Shown: positions 9,336 to 18,660, counted from the first letter of the stretch. The stretch is DNA of 64,000 bases from Chitinophagales bacterium (GCA_020636645.1 JACJXO010000003.1:310001-374000); one strand, 5' to 3'. Numbers and translations are program-made. Notes: a model not told the origin generated them from the letters alone.

Positions 9336-9545
9336 TATGCGGCTGCAAGCCTTCCGGAATCCTGTTTTATAAATTTAGACCCGTCTAATTATATTTACTT
9401 ATAGCACTATATTTCAACTTTTTATGAACTTTATTTAAACTATTAGATTATCAATAACATTCTTTCTGCAATCAACCTCCTGTCTGGCCGTTTATTTTTC
9501 AACAAGTGTGGAATAACACCTTCCCTTTTCACTTTTTTCTTCCTA

Positions 9546-9554
9546 TATTTTTGT
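9546..9554 (+). promoter_or_regulatory. Candidate -7 element of smc
   Basis: TATTTTTGT fits TAnnTTTG and ends 24 nt before the GTG start. Confidence 0.35.
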
Positions 9555-9578
9555 CTTCACGATTTAAAAAATTCAGGC

Positions 9579-12500
9579 GTGAAACTGACCACTCTAGAGA
9601 TCAAAGGCTTCAAGAGTTTTGCCGATAAGACGGTGTTGCATTTCAATGAAAGCATTACCGGTGTGGTAGGACCCAATGGCTGCGGAAAATCAAACATTGT
9701 TGATGCCATACGCTGGGTTTTGGGCGAACAGAAGCCAACTGCTATCCGTACGGAGAAGATGGAGAACCTCATCTTCAATGGCACCAAGGCAAGAAAGGCT
9801 TCTGGTCTGGCCGAAGTATCCCTGACCTTCGAAAACACCCGTAACCTCCTGGCCACGGAATTTTCTACTGTAACTATTAGTCGGCACTACTATAAGACCG
9901 GCGAAAGTGAATACCGCATCAACGGCGTTCCCTGTCGCCTGAAGGATATCACAGGACTTTTCCTTGATACCGGTATCAGCACAGACAGCTACGCCATCAT
10001 CGAACTGGGTATGCTGGATGATGTACTCCACAACAAGGACAACAGCCGGCGCAGACTGTTCGAACAGGCAGCGGGCATCAGTAAGTACAAGATCCGCAAA
10101 AAGGAGACCCTGAGTAAGCTGAATGCCACACAGGTGGATCTGGACCGGGTGGAAGACATCCTCTTCGAGATCGAGAACAACCTGAAAGAGCTGGAAAAGC
10201 AGGCCAGAAAGGCCCAGCGCTACCAGAAGCTCAAGGCTGATTACAAGGCCAACAGCATCGATCTGGCGGTACTGACCCTGCAGGCACATAAAGACATTTA
10301 CAAGCAGCTGGCCAACCAGCAGACTTACGAGAGTGATGCCCGCATTTCCATCGAGTCAGAGATCCAGCGCCTGGAAGCCTCCATCGCCGATGAGAAGACA
10401 GCACTGATCGAAAAGGAACAGGAACTGAGCACCTTGCAGAAGAGCATGAACGCCATGCTTGATGAGATCCGCCAGAAAGAGAATCTGGGCAACCTGAACC
10501 GGGAGCGCATCAAATTCCTGGAAGAACGGAGGGTACAGCTGGATAAGGCCATTGCAGATGCCAACAAGACCATCTCAGAGACATCCGGTGTGGTGGAAGA
10601 ACTGGCTGCAAAAGCGGAAGAAGAACAGGCCAGGATGGAAGCCCTGAAAGAAGGGGTGCAGGAAAAGCTGAAAGACCTGGATGCAGCCCGTGCTGTGAGT
10701 GAAGAATCCCGCACGGTTCTGGAAGGCGAACAAAGAGCCTACAAACAGGCCGAAGCAGCTCTCTACGAAATCGACAAGAAGATCGCCATCAACAAGGTCA
10801 GGCTGGAGAACTTCCAGCGTGAAATGGCCAATCTGAGCCAGGATAAGACCAACCAGGAGGCGCAGTTCGATCCGCTGGAGAAACAACTCCGTGAAATCAG
10901 TGAAACATTCAACCTGGCAGAGGAAGAATTATCGGCTCTGCGTCAGCAGGAAACCAGTCTGCAGGCCGACCTGGAAACTGCCAACAACCAGGTGGAAGAA
11001 GCCCGGACCGCACTGGCAGAGGCGCATCGCCAGCATGATGCCCGTGCCAACGAGTACCAGCTTACCCGCAACATGGTGGACAGTATGGAGGGTTACCCGG
11101 AAACCATCCGGTACATCCGAAAGGAGATCGCCTCCATGAAAGACGCTCCCCTATTGGGTGATATCATCAATCCGGATGCAGCCCATAAAGCTGCCATTGA
11201 AAGCTATCTCGAGCCCTGGCTCAACCATTATATCGTCCAGAATACCGCCCAGGCCCTTGAGGTCATCGGCGAACTGGACCGTAAGGAAAAAGGCAGAGCC
11301 AATTTCTTCCTGCTCAATGAATTCAAGACCGTTCAGCGTGTGCAGACCCCTTCGGGTGCTGTATCTGCGCTGGACAAGGTGCAGGTGGATGAACGCTATC
11401 GGCCGCTGGCAGAACAACTGCTCGGACATGTCTTTATCGTTCCAGGCGATCGGTTCGCAGAAGACAGCGCCCGCATCAGCAGCGACCATCCGCAGGCCAC
11501 CATCATCCGTGCAGACGGCAAAGCAGTGCGCAGCGGCAAGACCCTTAGCGGCGGATTTTCAGGTGTACTGAAAGGCAACAAACTCGGCGTAGAAAAGAAC
11601 CTCGAAAGAATGAAGACCGAGGTAGCGCAACTGCATGAAAAAGTAACCACACTGTCCGCATCGCTGGAAAAAGCTCAGGCAACTTCCGCCAACCTGCGTC
11701 AGACCCTGCAGGCACTTCCGCTCAGGCAGGCTCAGGAAAAAGTGGCCGGACTTGGTCAGGCCAGGGTAGCCGCACAATCCAAACTGGATCACGCTAAGAG
11801 TGCCATTAGCCAGATCATGGAGAAGATAGCCGGGTTCGGACAGATGAGCGAAGAGAACAAGACCGAGAGTCTGCAACTGGAACAGGATCATCAGTCCCAG
11901 GTACTGGCCAAAGAAGCACAGCATAATAAGCTCATAGAGACAGAGCACGCCTACCGCAAGACCACTGAAGAACTGGACCGCGTTAGTGATATCTACAACA
12001 AGGAGAACATCCGCTACCACCAGCAACAGAATGTGTTCCAGAGTATCTCGCAGGAGCTCAGCTTCAAGCGCACCCGCCTGGAAGATGCCCGCAATACCAG
12101 CGAACAGAATACCGTGCAACTGGAACAGGTCATCAGTGAACTGGAACTGACCAAAACAAAAACGGAAGAACTGGCAGAAGAGCTGGTGCAGCGCTACGAA
12201 GACAAGAAAGACCTGGAGGCCACCATCGGTGCCAAGGAAGCCACCTACTATGGCAGCCGGGGCAATGTGGCAGAAACCGAGAACAAGATCAAGGACCTTC
12301 AGAAGAAGAAAGAGAACAGCGATGGTATCCTCAACGATATCAAAGACAGGCTGAATGACCTTAAGGTAGAGTTGGCAGGAACGAAGGAACGTCTTTGGGT
12401 GGAATTCCAGGTTGAACTGGATTCCATTCTCGACAACGAGCCGCCGGAAGAGGTAAGTCTGGAAGAACTGCGTGAACGGGTGGATGCCAACAAGCGCAGA

Positions 12501-13115
12501 CTGGAGAACTTCGGGGAAGTGAACCCGATGGCAGTTCAGGCCTATGAAGAGATGAAAGCCCGCTACGAATTCATCAAGACCCAGCGGGAAGACCTCTTGC
12601 AGGCGAAAGAATCACTGCTCACCACCATCGATGAGATCGATCAGACCGCCAGGGATAAATTCGAGGAAGCCTTCAACCAGGTACGTCAGAATTTCGTGGA
12701 AGTGTTCCGAAGCCTGTTCACAGAAGACGACGACTGCGACCTGATACTGAAAGACGGATACGATCCGCTTGAGGCAGACGTAGAGATCATCGCCAAGCCG
12801 AAGGGCAAGAAACCACAGGTGATCGATCAGTTATCAGGAGGAGAAAAAACCCTGACAGCCATGGCATTGCTATTCGCACTCTACCTGATCAAACCGGCTC
12901 CGTTCTGTATCCTTGATGAAGTAGATGCCCCGCTGGATGATAACAACATCATGAAGTTCAATAACATGATCCGTCGGTTCAGCGACAACAGCCAGTTCAT
13001 CATCGTAACGCACAACAAGCGTACCATGTCTCAGGTGGACGTGATCTATGGCGTGACCATGGCCGAGCAGGGTATCAGCAAGGTGGTGCCGGTTGACTTC
13101 CGGAATGTGGCTTAA
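9579..13115 (+). CDS. smc: Chromosome segregation protein SMC
   Basis: 1178 residues, GTG start. The ATPase halves are at the two ends: Walker A GPNGCGKSN near residue 32, and near the C-terminus the signature LSGGEKTLTAMALL and Walker B FCILDEVDAPLDD. Between them lie two long coiled-coil arms flanking a hinge at about residues 500-660 (from GYPETIRYIRKEIASMKDAP to about SGKTLSGGFSGVLKG). The protein forms the ring that compacts and separates daughter chromosomes; its partners ScpA and ScpB are not in this window. The 3' end overlaps recX by 4 bp, convergent. Confidence 0.97.
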   Translation: MKLTTLEIKGFKSFADKTVLHFNESITGVVGPNGCGKSNIVDAIRWVLGEQKPTAIRTEKMENLIFNGTKARKASGLAEVSLTFENTRNLLATEFSTVTISRHYYKTGESEYRINGVPCRLKDITGLFLDTGISTDSYAIIELGMLDDVLHNKDNSRRRLFEQAAGISKYKIRKKETLSKLNATQVDLDRVEDILFEIENNLKELEKQARKAQRYQKLKADYKANSIDLAVLTLQAHKDIYKQLANQQTYESDARISIESEIQRLEASIADEKTALIEKEQELSTLQKSMNAMLDEIRQKENLGNLNRERIKFLEERRVQLDKAIADANKTISETSGVVEELAAKAEEEQARMEALKEGVQEKLKDLDAARAVSEESRTVLEGEQRAYKQAEAALYEIDKKIAINKVRLENFQREMANLSQDKTNQEAQFDPLEKQLREISETFNLAEEELSALRQQETSLQADLETANNQVEEARTALAEAHRQHDARANEYQLTRNMVDSMEGYPETIRYIRKEIASMKDAPLLGDIINPDAAHKAAIESYLEPWLNHYIVQNTAQALEVIGELDRKEKGRANFFLLNEFKTVQRVQTPSGAVSALDKVQVDERYRPLAEQLLGHVFIVPGDRFAEDSARISSDHPQATIIRADGKAVRSGKTLSGGFSGVLKGNKLGVEKNLERMKTEVAQLHEKVTTLSASLEKAQATSANLRQTLQALPLRQAQEKVAGLGQARVAAQSKLDHAKSAISQIMEKIAGFGQMSEENKTESLQLEQDHQSQVLAKEAQHNKLIETEHAYRKTTEELDRVSDIYNKENIRYHQQQNVFQSISQELSFKRTRLEDARNTSEQNTVQLEQVISELELTKTKTEELAEELVQRYEDKKDLEATIGAKEATYYGSRGNVAETENKIKDLQKKKENSDGILNDIKDRLNDLKVELAGTKERLWVEFQVELDSILDNEPPEEVSLEELRERVDANKRRLENFGEVNPMAVQAYEEMKARYEFIKTQREDLLQAKESLLTTIDEIDQTARDKFEEAFNQVRQNFVEVFRSLFTEDDDCDLILKDGYDPLEADVEIIAKPKGKKPQVIDQLSGGEKTLTAMALLFALYLIKPAPFCILDEVDAPLDDNNIMKFNNMIRRFSDNSQFIIVTHNKRTMSQVDVIYGVTMAEQGISKVVPVDFRNVA

Positions 13116-13555
13116 GGCTTGAGCCGCTCAGTAATGAGCGACCGCTCATACCCTTTAGACAACAGGTAATTCATCAACTTGTAGTGTCGTTGTGCCGGTG
13201 TGCCTGAGGCATATCTTTTCTTCGCAGAACGGATCAGCTGGTCCAGCGTGAGCACATAGTCCTCCTCCGGAATTTCCTCCATCGCCTGACGGATGCAGTA
13301 CTCGCTGATCTTCCTGAACCGGAGTTCTTTTCTGATGCGCTCCCTCCCCCATTTCTGCATACGGAACTTCCCCCCGGCATAGGCTTTTGCATAGCGCTCT
13401 TCGTTCAGGAAATCTTCCTGCACCAGTTGCGAGATGACCTCCTCCAGCCTATCGCCATACACCTTCAACGACAGCAGTTTGGTGCGCACTTCCTCATGGC
13501 AGCGTTCCTGGTAGGCGCAATAATGCCTCAGCTTATTGAGTATGGTGGCATCCAT
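13112..13555 (-). CDS. recX: RecX family regulatory protein
   Basis: 147 residues. Three-helix RecX repeats are visible: LRHYCAYQERCHEEVRTKL, LVQEDFLNEERYAKAYAGGK followed by WGRERIRKELRFRKIS, and MNYLLSKGYERSLITERL. RecX proteins restrain RecA filaments; recA is not in the window. The length is at the short end for the family. Confidence 0.85.
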   Translation of the reverse strand: MDATILNKLRHYCAYQERCHEEVRTKLLSLKVYGDRLEEVISQLVQEDFLNEERYAKAYAGGKFRMQKWGRERIRKELRFRKISEYCIRQAMEEIPEEDYVLTLDQLIRSAKKRYASGTPAQRHYKLMNYLLSKGYERSLITERLKP

Positions 13556-13565
13556 CCCGACAAAA

Positions 13566-13593
13566 ATAAAAAAGCCCCGGTCGGGCCGGGGCT
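13566..13593 (-). terminator. Rho-independent terminator of the DUF4389 gene
   Basis: An 8-bp stem AGCCCCGG/CCGGGGCT (13573-13580 and 13586-13593) with a 5-nt loop; on the minus strand it is followed by a run of T. It separates the DUF4389 gene from recX. Confidence 0.75.
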
Positions 13594-13614
13594 GAAGGAT
13601 CTGAATGCAGTATC

Positions 13615-14229
13615 TTACATCTGATCGATCGGGGCAGATTCTGCTCCGGCATCAGGTGCTCCGCTGAACGGTGGATAGTCTTTTATCAGCCAGCTGTACC
13701 ACAAATTGAGACGGGTACTCCAGCGCAGGGTACCGGTATTGAATGTGTGCCAGTTGGCCGGATAATTTCCGGTAAACAGCACCACCCACCAGGCCAGGAA
13801 AACCAGTACATAAGTACCTATCATCCGGAAGTACAGTACAAAGATGTGGGGTATCAGCATCAGCCATCCAAGGAATGAACGTAGCAATAACTGCCCGCGG
13901 CCAATATGAATATGCTCGAAATTCAGTGTGGTATTGTCGTCTTGTCCATCCATACCAAAAGCCGGGTAGCCATCACTCAGGTTCAGTAACCTCGCACTCA
14001 CCCTTAGGCTCCAGCGATTCAGCTTCAGCGACCAGGAATAATACCATTCAGGTGTATTGCCGGTGATCAGAATGACCCACCAGGCTGCAAACGTCAGGAT
14101 GGAGAGCACAAAAGAAAAGATCATCAGCAAAAATGCGTGCGGGATCAGGATATAGAACCAGCCAAAAAATGAGCGGAGCAGCAGTTCACCTCGTGAGTAG
14201 CTGTCCTGATGGGTGATTTCAAATTGCAT
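13615..14229 (-). CDS. DUF4389 membrane protein with internal duplication
   Basis: 204 residues and about four membrane segments. Two similar halves are seen: GELLLRSFFGWFYILIPHAF ... FAAWWVILITGNTPEWYYSW and GQLLLRSFLGWLMLIPHIF ... FLAWWVVLFTGNYPANWHTF. This is the DUF4389 pattern, here as a tandem duplication. Function unknown; probably an inner-membrane protein. A good terminator follows it. Confidence 0.75.
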   Translation of the reverse strand: MQFEITHQDSYSRGELLLRSFFGWFYILIPHAFLLMIFSFVLSILTFAAWWVILITGNTPEWYYSWSLKLNRWSLRVSARLLNLSDGYPAFGMDGQDDNTTLNFEHIHIGRGQLLLRSFLGWLMLIPHIFVLYFRMIGTYVLVFLAWWVVLFTGNYPANWHTFNTGTLRWSTRLNLWYSWLIKDYPPFSGAPDAGAESAPIDQM

Positions 14230-14302
14230 GGGCTTTGGGTTGTTTACCCAAATCTAATGATTGTCACAGAATTATCCACGTAAATAAATCGTGAATAAAC
14301 CC

Positions 14303-15754
14303 TTATTCCACATAGGTTTCGTAGCAGCCAATGTCTGGAAGGGTGCCTGCAAAAGGCCTTGGAGTGCCCAGAATATCGTCCGGTACCCCCGCTTCTACCC
14401 CACCATTGATCGCCTGTGAGAGGGTGTCCGGGCAGTAATTGCGTTCGGTTACATCGGCGAACAGCGGTCCGACGTTCAGCAGGCAATCTTCAAACTCAGG
14501 CCCATCCAGTTCAGTTCTGATCATACAGTGGTTGAACAGGTAATTGAAGGTCACCCCTTCACCTTCATTGGACAGCAGGACCTCTTTCCCTTCAGCGATG
14601 TTGCCGTAGATGATGGAATTATAGAAATAGGCCTGCTCCAGTGAATTGGTATAGACATAGTCCGGACCGAAAGCGATGAAATCACTCATGGACAACACCG
14701 GATTCTGGTGCGACACATACACGGACCCGTAGTTGGCCAGGGTGCAATGACGGAAAGTATAGTAACCTCCACATGCCAGCGACAGGTTGCTTTCGCCCGT
14801 TCCGTAGATGAGGAGATTATCGCCGTTCACCTGGGCATTGACCGCTATCATCCCATAGGAGCTGCAGTCGTACACATAAGAATTTCGGATCTCCAGTTCC
14901 GGTTGGGTGGACACATCGGCAAAGGTGCTGAGGGTGCTGAGGTCATCCGGATCCACCGCCGTGCTTTGCAGCCCCACCATGATGCCGTTGATGGCATTGC
15001 GGATGCTGGCGTAGTGGATGACATTGTCGCGGCTGCTGCGCAGGATGGAGATGCCGGTCCACTGTCCGGGTATCTCTTCGAAGAAGTTCTCGAGCCGGTC
15101 TGCCTGGAAGGTCACCAGGCTGTCGAAGGTACCGTTGATCTCCAGAGTGCCCAGCACATAGAAACTGGAGCCGCCGTGCATATAGATCCTGCAACCTTCA
15201 TTGATGGTGAGGGTGCAGAGGCTGTCTACCAGGATGCTGTTATAGATAACATAGGGCAGGTCGTTATTCCAGACCTCATCGCACACGATGACCCCGTCGT
15301 AGAAATGGGCATTCTGACCCCAGGCTACCAGCTGCACGAACTGCTCGTTGTTGTTGGTGACCATGCGGATGGAGTCTTCTATCACATAAGGCAGCTGGTC
15401 TTCATTGGGATCGATGGTCACTTCCACGAAGACATACAGACTGTCGTTCGGGGCGATCTCCAGGTCGGTGAATTCCGTGCCGGGAAGACCATCCACATTC
15501 ATGCGGAAATTGGAGGGCTCGCCTCCCATCAGTTCGATGGAAGAGATGCGGATATTCTCGTTGTAGGGATTGTAGATCTTGAAGGAGCGGGTAGCAGAGC
15601 CGACGGTGGTAAATACCGTGTCAAATTTTACCGTATCACGGCTGAAGGTCAGTTTGGCGCCGGAATCTTCTATAAATGAGATACGCCTGCAGGCAGCGGT
15701 CATGCTCAACACCACACCCAGCAGCACCAGTATCCAGACAGAAAATCGCTTCAT
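14303..15754 (-). CDS. Beta-helix-like surface lipoprotein
   Basis: About 483 residues from the ATG at 15752-15754, which gives a short basic start (MKRFSVW) and a lipobox ending TAAC at about residue 21; an ATG three codons earlier is possible. The body has irregular beta repeats of the GTLEINGTFDSLVTFQAD and IRNSYVYDCSSYGMIAVNAQ kind seen in right-handed parallel beta-helices, and an N-terminal immunoglobulin-like region (DTVFTTVGSATRSFKIYNP). Related lipoproteins of unknown role are frequent in Bacteroidota. Its 5' end is partly copied at 16613-16658. Confidence 0.7.
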   Translation of the reverse strand: MKRFSVWILVLLGVVLSMTAACRRISFIEDSGAKLTFSRDTVKFDTVFTTVGSATRSFKIYNPYNENIRISSIELMGGEPSNFRMNVDGLPGTEFTDLEIAPNDSLYVFVEVTIDPNEDQLPYVIEDSIRMVTNNNEQFVQLVAWGQNAHFYDGVIVCDEVWNNDLPYVIYNSILVDSLCTLTINEGCRIYMHGGSSFYVLGTLEINGTFDSLVTFQADRLENFFEEIPGQWTGISILRSSRDNVIHYASIRNAINGIMVGLQSTAVDPDDLSTLSTFADVSTQPELEIRNSYVYDCSSYGMIAVNAQVNGDNLLIYGTGESNLSLACGGYYTFRHCTLANYGSVYVSHQNPVLSMSDFIAFGPDYVYTNSLEQAYFYNSIIYGNIAEGKEVLLSNEGEGVTFNYLFNHCMIRTELDGPEFEDCLLNVGPLFADVTERNYCPDTLSQAINGGVEAGVPDDILGTPRPFAGTLPDIGCYETYVE

Positions 15755-15909
15755 TCCGGCCATCAAACGCAAAGTTGGGGAATAAATTGGAGAGATGGGG
15801 GTGGATACGGAGCCTCCAACCGGTTTGGGCGTATTAGAAACAGCTGGTGACAACACCACGGAAGACTTAAACTATTCTGATTATTTTAGCGTATAAGAAA
15901 TGACGGTTT

Positions 15910-15976
15910 AGTCATATGTCATCAGTTTGCAAACTGAAAGCCTGGATAACTGTTACCATGTAACAGGCATATGACT
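15910..15976 (+). promoter_or_regulatory. Operator cluster upstream of the toxin-antitoxin pair
   Basis: Three perfect inverted repeats lie before the antitoxin start: AGTCATATG/CATATGACT (15910-15918 and 15968-15976), CAGTTTGCAAACTG (15923-15936), and CTGTTAC-CAT-GTAACAG (15950-15966). Palindromic operators bound by the antitoxin or antitoxin-toxin complex are normal for type II modules; the assignment to specific proteins is inference. Confidence 0.5.
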
Positions 15977-15992
15977 GATCAAATTGAGAACA

Positions 15993-16199
15993 ATGAAGAT
16001 ACTTCTCGACATAAAAGACGATAAGGCAGCCTTTATCATGGAGTTGCTCAGGAATTTCAAGTTTGTTAAAGCAGAACCGCTTACTCCTTATTCAGCAGAA
16101 GTGCTGGAAGGACTCCAAGAAGCTGTAGAAGAAGTGAATCAGATCAAAGCAGGAAAGAAAAAGGCACAGCCACTTAGCGAGTTTCTGAATGAGCTTTAA
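15993..16199 (+). CDS. Antitoxin of a RelE/ParE-type module
   Basis: 68 residues from ATG 15993 (an in-frame TTG at 15984 is less likely). It begins MKILLDIKDDKAAFIMELL and has an acidic middle and a charged, lysine-rich C-terminal part, the usual shape of a small antitoxin. No DNA-binding fold is obvious by eye. It overlaps the toxin start by 11 bp, indicating translational coupling. The antitoxin role rests mainly on the toxin next to it. Confidence 0.75.
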   Translation: MKILLDIKDDKAAFIMELLRNFKFVKAEPLTPYSAEVLEGLQEAVEEVNQIKAGKKKAQPLSEFLNEL

Positions 16200-16515
16200 G
16201 GTAGAGACCATCGCCCCATTCCGCAAGGAGGCCAAAAAGCTGATCAAGAAGTATCCATCCCTCAAAGATGAGTTGGCCGAACTCGGCACCTTGCTTTCCA
16301 TGGACCCCACTCATGGCATTTCTCTCGGCAACAATTGTTACAAGATCCGACTGTCAGTTGCTTCCAAAGGCAAAGGTAAATCCGGAGGCGCAAGAGTAAT
16401 CACGCATTTCTATGTGTCTGACAAGACCGTATTCCTGCTGTCAATTTTCGACAAATCAGATCAGGAAAGCATTTCTGACAGTCAGATAAAGGCATTGCTG
16501 GCACTGATCCGGTAA
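16189..16515 (+). CDS. RelE/ParE-family toxin
   Basis: 108 residues. FRKEAKKLIKKYPSLKDELAEL, NCYKIRLSVASKGKGKSGGARVITHF and VFLLSIFDKSDQESISD match the RelE/ParE superfamily, whose members cleave mRNA on the ribosome or poison gyrase. The Lys/Arg-rich positively charged middle segment is intact, so the toxin is likely functional. Which target it has cannot be decided from sequence alone. Start overlaps the antitoxin stop. Confidence 0.85.
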   Translation: MSFKVETIAPFRKEAKKLIKKYPSLKDELAELGTLLSMDPTHGISLGNNCYKIRLSVASKGKGKSGGARVITHFYVSDKTVFLLSIFDKSDQESISDSQIKALLALIR

Positions 16516-16559
16516 CAGAATCAGGTACGTTTAGTGCTGATATAGATTTTTGCTATCAC

Positions 16560-16658
16560 CTAAAGGCGTCTTACCCACTGCTCCGGCGGCAGGAATCTCT
16601 TTAGAAGAGCAGATCGCTTCATCTCGGCCATCAAATGCATGGTTGGCAAAAAATCGGA
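16560..16658 (-). pseudogene. Degraded copy of the 5' end of the beta-helix lipoprotein gene
   Basis: Bases 16613-16658 align with 15745-15791, the promoter and start region of the lipoprotein gene, at about 38 of 47 positions. A start codon is kept (ATG, minus strand, 16629-16631) and the first codons MAEMKR echo MAGMKR, but the frame stops after 23 codons at 16560. The two copies flank the toxin-antitoxin pair. The rest of 16516-16707 holds nothing else I recognise. Confidence 0.35.
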
Positions 16659-16707
16659 ATGACGTGATCTATTACTCCGTAAATCTCTTTCATATTCAGC
16701 ACCCGTA

Positions 16708-17112
16708 TCAATCTACTATTTGAATATATATTGAGTCATAGTATGGCTTAATAAGCTCTCCATATTCATTTTTTATTACAAATTCACTGAATAGAACAAA
16801 TCCATTCCTTTTCAGGATACTTAATGTGCCTTTCATTTCTTCAGTTAGGTTGCTAGAATCAGAAATAAAATCTGCCATCCCTCCTGGAAATGTAGCTGTA
16901 AACCTGAATGAAGTCAAAATGTAAGCACTGTCCTCATTATAAATCTCAAGAGAGTCGATTGCTAACATCTTCTCTGCTTTCCAGATCATTTTTTCTCCAC
17001 TTTCCCCATTTATCATCACAAGTGCATTGACTGCATACTTATTAGGCTGAGCTAAAATTTCGAAAGAGCTGAATACTAGTATCACTAGTATAAGATAAGA
17101 CAAGCATTTCAT
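16708..17112 (-). CDS. Small secreted protein, unknown
   Basis: 134 residues from the ATG at 17110-17112, which opens a hydrophobic signal peptide (MKCLSYLILVILVFSS...ILAQ). The mature part contains FRFTATFPGGMADF and reads as a beta-rich domain. No family recognised. The DNA is visibly AT-richer than that of the housekeeping genes. First of three small same-strand secreted proteins. Confidence 0.6.
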   Translation of the reverse strand: MKCLSYLILVILVFSSFEILAQPNKYAVNALVMINGESGEKMIWKAEKMLAIDSLEIYNEDSAYILTSFRFTATFPGGMADFISDSSNLTEEMKGTLSILKRNGFVLFSEFVIKNEYGELIKPYYDSIYIQIVD

Positions 17113-17232
17113 GTTGTCGATTATTTGCGTGTAATGATAAATATACAGCTCCATGGGATGCTTCTGGATAGGCATAGAGATGATTCAACTGTTTAATCTC
17201 ATTAACCTGTCTTAATGTATCACATTCCTTAA

Positions 17233-17859
17233 CTAATAGACTTTTGCACTTTCCAACTTACAATTTTCATAGACCTCCTCTTCTATCAACAAACCACTTG
17301 AGTCATAGTAAAACCAGACCCCAGATCTACAATATTGGTAGAATGGGAATACTAAGAGAGCAGGTTGCGGTTCATTCTCAGCTTTGAAATAATATTGCAA
17401 TACATCTAGAAGGCTATCAGTTAAGGGAAGTATACTTGAACTCCCATCATTTAATGTTACCAGTATTGAATCAGCATCAGATACTGATCCAATGATAAAC
17501 TCATAGGTAACCATGCCTCCTGCATAAGACCCCGTCCTGATAACATTTGATGTTACCGGATCATACCATATCCAATTCCCCACACGGGCACCTGATGAAT
17601 AGTTGCCCATCACTTTTGCATGGCCGGCCGGGAAATACTCCACGAAGGGACCATCAGGAATGCCATTTCTCATAGAGTAGATCTCACGAATGTTCCCGCT
17701 TATATAAAACCTTGTCACCTCCACTATTGCTGGATCCGATAGACTGGCCCTTGAAATCTCAAAGACATTTCCCTTAGGATCAAAAATCGTATCAATCAAT
17801 TGCGCCCGGCAATCATTTTTGAATACGAATAAAATAGCCCAGAGTATCGTAGTCTTCAT
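17233..17859 (-). CDS. Secreted MORN/YwqK-like protein
   Basis: 208 residues with a signal peptide ending about CRAQ. The middle has repeated hairpin patterns: FYISGNIREIYSMRNGIPDG then FVEYFPAGHAKVMGNYSSG then VGNWIWYDPVTSNVIRTGSY, and a last FYYDSSGLLIEEEVY, which are MORN_2/YwqK-type repeats. Function unknown. Confidence 0.65.
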   Translation of the reverse strand: MKTTILWAILFVFKNDCRAQLIDTIFDPKGNVFEISRASLSDPAIVEVTRFYISGNIREIYSMRNGIPDGPFVEYFPAGHAKVMGNYSSGARVGNWIWYDPVTSNVIRTGSYAGGMVTYEFIIGSVSDADSILVTLNDGSSSILPLTDSLLDVLQYYFKAENEPQPALLVFPFYQYCRSGVWFYYDSSGLLIEEEVYENCKLESAKVY

Positions 17860-17928
17860 TTGTGCCTGGAAAAAGCTGTGGAAAAAAGTGTTACAAAAAC
17901 TAACATTGAAAAAAAACCATGGTCAAAT

Positions 17929-18396
17929 TCAGTGTTCATGATCGTTCATATGTGAAACATTGATAAAACTCTCCATTACGTCGCCTTGATGATAAAACTT
18001 TTTGTTCACCAAAATATTATCCTCAAAGAACATCCATACAAGATCCTTCGTCCAGCAGTAACCATATTCTTCATTCATATAGACAAGCCTGTAGTAGCCA
18101 CTTTCAATCATTTGACGGGAGTTGTTATTTGTCTCATATTTTTCAAAATAAATCAGATCAGCTTGCTGATTAACTGTGAAATAAAAGTTTGTGCTGTCAG
18201 CACAATTCAAATTGCACGCATACTCCTCAAAGCTATATGTAATTCCCTGTTTTATTAAATGCTGCTGAATGCTGGAGGATGGATTCGAATAACCCTCTCT
18301 ATATTCTACGCTTCTTTCCCTTATTAAATCTTGGGCATTCCCAACAAAGACTATTTGTGATAGAATAACTGCGAGTGCACTTCTTTTTAGCCACAT
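17929..18396 (-). CDS. Small secreted hypothetical protein
   Basis: 155 residues, signal peptide ending near GNAQ. Two cysteines (CNLNC) and a Tyr-rich middle (ESGYYRLVYMNEEYGYC). Ends in a His-rich tail, MNDHEH. No family recognised; AT-rich like its two neighbours. Confidence 0.55.
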   Translation of the reverse strand: MWLKRSALAVILSQIVFVGNAQDLIRERSVEYREGYSNPSSSIQQHLIKQGITYSFEEYACNLNCADSTNFYFTVNQQADLIYFEKYETNNNSRQMIESGYYRLVYMNEEYGYCWTKDLVWMFFEDNILVNKKFYHQGDVMESFINVSHMNDHEH

Positions 18397-18626
18397 AATA
18401 TTTAACTATTATTACTGATCAATTACATACTCTATATCTGATAGTCGCAGTTGCAATCCTACCATCCGCCCTTTTCTATCTTTTAAATTTAGCCTAATAA
18501 TTCATTACCACTCCAAATAGTACCTTATCTGCCACCTGCGTCTGCGCTGGCAATCTGTAGGAGCACCATTATAGCGGCAATTGGCCCCAAAACCCCCATT
18601 CCAACCCAAATAGCACCCTTTTAAAA

Positions 18627-18635
18627 TATCTTTAC
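18627..18635 (+). promoter_or_regulatory. Candidate -7 element of the ECF sigma gene
   Basis: TATCTTTAC fits TAnnTTTR, 25 nt before the ATG at 18661. The rest of 18397-18626 has no other feature that I can name. Confidence 0.35.
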
Positions 18636-18660
18636 CCACGCATCGTCATCCATATCAACT

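Noticed and set aside
14708..15679. Long rightward frame of 323 codons opposite the beta-helix lipoprotein
   Set aside because: Shadow of the lipoprotein gene, whose signal peptide and lipobox are convincing.
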